A program made the position numbers and the translations under genes. DNA of 64,000 nt from contig NZ_SRXO01000003.1 in NCBI RefSeq assembly GCF_008360935.1, positions 372,001 to 436,000 on the forward strand. Reading direction: 5' to 3'. Shown in pieces: positions 60,359 to 64,000 of this stretch. The notes under the pieces are model-generated. The model had not been told where the DNA came from. It worked only from the letters and a program-made list of their open reading frames with translations, and made no database searches. The DNA is from Siccirubricoccus phaeus (lineage in GTDB: Bacteria; Pseudomonadota; Alphaproteobacteria; Acetobacterales; Acetobacteraceae). Each line of letters begins with the position of its first letter. Positions within the stretch are counted from its first letter, which is position 1.

Positions 60359-61972
60359 ATGAATTTCGAGACGACACGCCGCGGCGGCTTCGCCCTTGCC
60401 GCCGCCCTGCTGGCTGCCGGCCGCGCCACCGCCCAGCAGGCGCGCGGCGAGTTGCGCATCGGCATGACCGCCGCCGACATCCCCACCACCCGCGGCGCGC
60501 CGGACCAGGGCGCCGAGGGCATCCGCTGGATGGGCTTCACCCTCTATGACAGCCTCGTCTACTGGAATCTGAACCAGGAGAGCGAGATTCCGCACATCGT
60601 GCCGGGCCTCGCCGAGCGCTGGTACCAGAACCCGGAGAACCAGGCGGAATGGATCTTCGAGCTGCGCCGCGGCGTGAAATTCCACGACGGCGCGGAATTC
60701 GACGCCGATGCGGTGATCTGGAATTTCGAGAAGCTGCTGGACCGCAACGCCCCGCATTACGACCCGCAGCAGCGCCTGACCCTGGCCTTCCGCATCCCCA
60801 GCGTGAAAAGCTGGCGGAAGATCGAGAGCCACAAGCTGGCCATCGGCACCGGCACGCCGGATGCCTACCTGCTGGACCAGATCGTCTTCCTCCACATCTC
60901 CAGCCCGGCGCAGTGGAAGAAGCTGGGCGGCTGGGACGCCTTCAGCCGCTCTCCCTCCGGCACCGGCCCCTTCAGGGCGCAGGAGATCACGCCGCGGCAG
61001 CGCGCCGTGCTGGTGCCCAATGCGGAATACTGGGACGTGCCGCGCCGCCCGAAGGTGGAACGGCTGCTGCTGCTGCCCATCCCGGATCCCAATACCCGCG
61101 TCGCCGCCCTGCTCTCCGGCCAGGTGAATTTCATCGAGGCGCCGCCGCCCGACGCGGTGCCGGCGCTGCGCGCCCAGGGCATGGTCATCAAGACCAACCC
61201 CTACCCGCATATCTGGCCCTATATCCTCCGCATCGCCGGGGAGAACACGCCGCTGGCGGATGTGCGGGTGCGGCGCGCGCTGAACCTTGCCGTCAACCGG
61301 GACGAGATCGTGGCGCTGCTCGGCGGCATGGCGGTGCCGGCCACCGGCATGGTCCTGCCGGACAGCCCCTGGTTCGGCAAGCCGGGCTTCCGGATCCGCT
61401 ACGATCCGGCGGAGGCGAAGCGGCTACTGGCGGAGGCCGGTTACGGCCCGCGCAAGCCGCTCAGCATCACCTTCATGATCTCCCCCTCCGGCTCCGGCCA
61501 GATGCAGCCCCTGCCGATGAACGAGGTGGTGCAGCAGCAGCTCCGCAATGTCGACGTCGACCTGAAATTCGAGGTGGTGGAGTGGAACGCGCTGCGTGGC
61601 CAGCGGGTGAAGGGGCCGTTGGATGCCAGCGCGCGCGGGCTGCATGCGCTGAACAACAGCATGGGCATCTCCACGCCCTTCGATGCCTTCCAGCGCTTCT
61701 TCTCCTGCGACGCCGCGCCGCCCGAGGGGCTGAACTGGTCCGGCATCTGCGAGCCGCCGCTGCAGGCGCTGCTGGACCAGGCGACGCGGACCTTCGACGA
61801 GGCGGAGCGCGACAAGCTCCTCGCCCGCGTGCACGAGCATGTCGTGGACAATGCCTATTGGCTGTGGGTGGTGCATGACGTGAACCCGCGGGCGCTGCGG
61901 CCGGAGGTGCAGGGCTTCTTCCAGGCGAAGAGCTGGTACCAGGATCTGACGCAGGTCACGATCCGGCGTTGA
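60359..61972 (+). CDS. ABC transporter substrate-binding protein (SBP_bac_5, peptide/nickel type)
   Basis: 537 residues, periplasmic. Twin-arginine-like signal MNFETTRRGGFALAAALLAA, cut near TAQQ. The core shows EIPHIVPGLAERWYQNPENQ, WIFELRRGVKFHDGAEFDAD, SPSGTGPFRAQEITPRQRAV and VRRALNLAVNRDEIVALLGG, the full family pattern. Longer readings to 60170 overlap the CDF pseudogene start and are rejected. AGGATGAG precedes the ATG. No permease or ATPase genes are adjacent. Ligand unknown; the family takes oligopeptides, opines, glutathione or nickel. Confidence 0.92.
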   Translation: MNFETTRRGGFALAAALLAAGRATAQQARGELRIGMTAADIPTTRGAPDQGAEGIRWMGFTLYDSLVYWNLNQESEIPHIVPGLAERWYQNPENQAEWIFELRRGVKFHDGAEFDADAVIWNFEKLLDRNAPHYDPQQRLTLAFRIPSVKSWRKIESHKLAIGTGTPDAYLLDQIVFLHISSPAQWKKLGGWDAFSRSPSGTGPFRAQEITPRQRAVLVPNAEYWDVPRRPKVERLLLLPIPDPNTRVAALLSGQVNFIEAPPPDAVPALRAQGMVIKTNPYPHIWPYILRIAGENTPLADVRVRRALNLAVNRDEIVALLGGMAVPATGMVLPDSPWFGKPGFRIRYDPAEAKRLLAEAGYGPRKPLSITFMISPSGSGQMQPLPMNEVVQQQLRNVDVDLKFEVVEWNALRGQRVKGPLDASARGLHALNNSMGISTPFDAFQRFFSCDAAPPEGLNWSGICEPPLQALLDQATRTFDEAERDKLLARVHEHVVDNAYWLWVVHDVNPRALRPEVQGFFQAKSWYQDLTQVTIRR

Positions 61973-62070
61973 GTTTGCGGCCGTGCCGCAGCCCGCCACC
62001 TGCGAAGGGCCGAACGGCCCTTTGAACCCCTGAGCCTGGACCCGACGGTCGCAGCCCAAACTCAAGGTTT

Positions 62071-62115
62071 CCAAAGGCCCTTCGGCCTTTGGTGGATCGG
62101 ACGCACTGCGTCCGA
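62071..62115. terminator. two adjacent hairpins between convergent genes
   Basis: CCAAAGGCC-CTTC-GGCCTTTGG (62071-62092, 9-bp stem) and TCGGACGC-ACT-GCGTCCGA (62097-62115, 8-bp stem). A third stem, AAGGGCC-GAAC-GGCCCTT, is at 62005-62022. They lie between convergent stops at 61972 and 62147, so they probably act as a bidirectional terminator, although T-runs are lacking. Confidence 0.6.
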
Positions 62116-62146
62116 TGCCCGAGAGGGGGAGAGCCCCCTCTCGGAA

Positions 62147-63451
62147 TCACGCCGCGGGCAGCTCCTCCTTGCTCGCCAGCACCTTGTCCACCCGCCGCCC
62201 ATCCATGTCGATGATCTCGAAACGCCACCCGGCCCAGACGATCCGGTCCCCCTCCCGCGGCACCCGGCGCAGCAGCGCCAGCATCAGCCCCGCCACCGTG
62301 TGGTAGGTGCCGCGCGCCGGCAGTTCCGGCAGGTCCAGCCGCGCCCGCAGCTCGTCGCTCGGCATCATCCCGTCCAGCAGCAGGCTGCCATCGGCCCGCT
62401 GCACCGCCTCGCCCGGCGTCGCCGGCTGTTCCTCCGGCCCCAGCTCGCCGATGATCGCCTCCAGCAGGTCGCTCGCCGTCACCACCCCCTCGAAGCTGCC
62501 GTATTCGTCCAGCACCAGGGCGATGCCCAGCGGGTCATGCCGCATCCGCTCCAGCGCATCCATCGCCGAGAGATTGTCCGGCAGCACCAAAGGCTGGCGC
62601 AGCGCCCGGCCGAGGCTCAGCGCCTCGCCCTCCAGCGCCAGGTCCAGCAGGTCCTTCGCCACCACCACGCCGACCACATTGTCGATCCGCCCATCCGCCA
62701 CCACGAAGCGCGTCACCGTATGGGCGCGGATGGCGGCGGCGATGTCGGGCGCCGTGGCGTTGCGGTCGATCCAGGCGACGTCGTTGCGCGGCGTCATCAG
62801 CGCCCGCACCGGCTTGTCCGCCAGGCGCAGCACGCGCTCGATCATGTGCCGCTCCTCGCGCTCCAGGGCGCCGGCCTCCACGCCCTCGGCGACCACGGCC
62901 TTCACCTCCTCCTCCGTCACCGCCTGGTCCTGCGGCCCGGTGGCGCCGAGCAGCCGCAGGAAGAGGTTGGAGGATTGCCCGAGCACCCAGACCACCGGCC
63001 CGGTCCAGCGGGCCAGCCAGGCCATGGGCCGCGCCACCACCACGGCGAATTTCTCCGGGTCGCGCAGCGCAAGCTGCTTCGGCACCAGCTCGCCGAGGAT
63101 GAGGTTGGCATAGGTGATGGCGACGACCACGAGGAAGAAGGCCGTCTCCGTCGCCAGCGGCGCGAAGCCCGGGATCTTCGCCAGCAGCTCCGCCAGCGGC
63201 CCCGCCAGCCGCGCGCCGCCGAAGACGCCGGCAACGATGCCGACCAGGCTGATGCCCACCTGCACGGTCGGCAGGAAGCGCTGCGGGTCCTCCGCCAGGG
63301 CCAGGGCGGCGGTGGCGCCCGGCCTGCCCATGCGCTGCAGCGTCAGCAGCCGGCCGCGCCGGGCGGAGACGATCGCCAGCTCGCTGAGGGCGAAGGCGCC
63401 GTTCAGCGCCACCAGGAGCAGCAGGATGGCGAGTTCGATGACGGTATCCAT
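62147..63451 (-). CDS. CNNM/CorC-type membrane transporter (hemolysin-family, DUF21-CBS-CorC)
   Basis: 434 residues. The N-terminal DUF21 domain has three or four membrane helices (ELAILLLLVALNGAFALSEL, TVQVGISLVGIVAGVFGGAR, TAFFLVVVAITYANLILGEL), then the conserved LVPKQLALRDPEKFA. Two CBS domains (about 205-320) include RALMTPRNDVAWID, and a CorC_HlyC domain ends the protein (GELGPEEQ to about 425). Proteins of this family are implicated in Mg2+/Co2+ efflux or homeostasis; the hemolysin name is historical. Confidence 0.92.
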   Translation of the reverse strand: MDTVIELAILLLLVALNGAFALSELAIVSARRGRLLTLQRMGRPGATAALALAEDPQRFLPTVQVGISLVGIVAGVFGGARLAGPLAELLAKIPGFAPLATETAFFLVVVAITYANLILGELVPKQLALRDPEKFAVVVARPMAWLARWTGPVVWVLGQSSNLFLRLLGATGPQDQAVTEEEVKAVVAEGVEAGALEREERHMIERVLRLADKPVRALMTPRNDVAWIDRNATAPDIAAAIRAHTVTRFVVADGRIDNVVGVVVAKDLLDLALEGEALSLGRALRQPLVLPDNLSAMDALERMRHDPLGIALVLDEYGSFEGVVTASDLLEAIIGELGPEEQPATPGEAVQRADGSLLLDGMMPSDELRARLDLPELPARGTYHTVAGLMLALLRRVPREGDRIVWAGWRFEIIDMDGRRVDKVLASKEELPAA

Positions 63452-63618
63452 GCGCAGCCTATACCGCCTTCGGCGGCAGGACGGCAGGGCTGCGGCCGCG
63501 GAGCGATGCCGGCATGGATCACGTCCTGGGACGCTGTATCAATTTATTAACCATTTCTCTGGACAGGCACGGGCGCCGCATTTACTCTTTCTTCATCCCC
63601 GGATGAGGAGCGCGCAGC

Positions 63619-63912
63619 ATGTCGGACCAGCCCATCGCCGCGACCGTGCTCGCCTTCCCGGAGCGGCCGGAGGACCGGCTGCGCCGCGCGCTGCGCGGGC
63701 TGGAAGTGGCGCTGGCCGAGCAGGCCGCCGCGGTGGCCGGGCTGCGCGCCGAGCTCGGCGCCCTTTCCGGCGCCATGGCCGGGCTGGAGGGCAGCATGAC
63801 CGGCTATGTGGCGGAGCTGGACCGCACCGCGAGTGCGGTCGCCGGCGCCAACCAGGCCGCCCGCGTGCTGGAAGCCACCGCCGACAGGATGCTGCTCGCC
63901 GCCAACGCCTGA
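63619..63912 (+). CDS. small coiled-coil protein, unknown
   Basis: 97 residues, Ala/Leu/Glu-rich and almost wholly helical: RLRRALRGLEVALAEQAAAV, AGLRAELGALSGAMAGLEGS and ATADRMLLAANA, with heptad-like Leu spacing. GAGGAG lies 8 nt upstream of ATG 63619 and an AT-rich stretch (TTTATTAACCATTT at about 63542) precedes it as a likely promoter. It resembles small accessory proteins of unknown role. Nothing recognised from 63913 to the window end. Confidence 0.65.
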   Translation: MSDQPIAATVLAFPERPEDRLRRALRGLEVALAEQAAAVAGLRAELGALSGAMAGLEGSMTGYVAELDRTASAVAGANQAARVLEATADRMLLAANA

Positions 63913-64000
63913 ACGCCCCGGGCGCGCCGCCCGCGCGCTGGCCTCCTTCCGCCATCCGCCGCAGGATGGGGGCGGGAGGACCCCGGAAGATGCCGCACCC

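Overview
High-GC DNA, with GGAGG-type ribosome sites, many orphan solute-binding proteins (branched-chain amino acid, two Bug/TctC, DctP, SBP_bac_5), a PhaAB-type Mrp antiporter and CoA-transferase/CoA-ligase pairs, points to an environmental alphaproteobacterium. Acetobacteraceae close to Roseomonas is my best guess; this is an inference from gene content. I found no rRNA, tRNA or CRISPR.

Layout. 1-5.2 kb: a leftward operon (class III CoA-transferase, acyl-CoA ligase, LivK-type binding protein) behind a near-consensus sigma-54 promoter, divergent from a PAS/AAA+/Fis sigma-54 activator. 5.4-23.3 kb: a decayed integrative conjugative element. It keeps an RHH protein, TraG coupling ATPase, HUH relaxase, DUF2285 and DUF736/DUF2493 genes, but no Trb transfer machinery. 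It also carries IS3 and IS66 relics, a three-gene operon (uncharacterised Cys-rich protein, DUF2384 antitoxin, RES toxin), a Gabija defence pair with a beheaded gajA, a PIN toxin-antitoxin pair and two damaged integrases. 23.3-29.3 kb: a patchwork of partial genes joined at abrupt breakpoints (CoA ligase, Cys-rich regulator, an efflux adaptor fused to an RND pump, a TonB receptor), with intact soxR, a perfect SoxR box and an iron-ADH-like gene.

29.6-36.1 kb: ptsN-like gene and the six-gene mrp operon with overlapping stop/start codons. 36.3-40.9 kb: two aldehyde dehydrogenases and a DUF2325 gene, with two 24-bp palindromes in the divergent gap between the second dehydrogenase and the DUF2325 gene. 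41.2-42.9 kb: DctP-type binding protein and a dead DUF4440 gene. 43.0-50.5 kb: an 1812-residue secreted multidomain 5'-nucleotidase (RTX and FG-GAP repeats), translationally coupled to a GT9 glycosyltransferase and an FkbM methyltransferase. 51.1-55.5 kb: RND pump and adaptor. 55.7-62.0 kb: two Bug receptors, an NtaA-type flavin monooxygenase, a dead CDF transporter and an oligopeptide/nickel-type binding protein. 62.1-63.9 kb: a CNNM/CorC transporter and a small coiled-coil protein.

The most promising leads are the RES/DUF2384/Cys-rich triad, a twice-occurring leader element whose hairpin is kept with different sequence upstream of DUF736 and DUF2493, the nucleotidase-glycosyltransferase-methyltransferase operon, and the sigma-54 promoter with its matching upstream palindrome.
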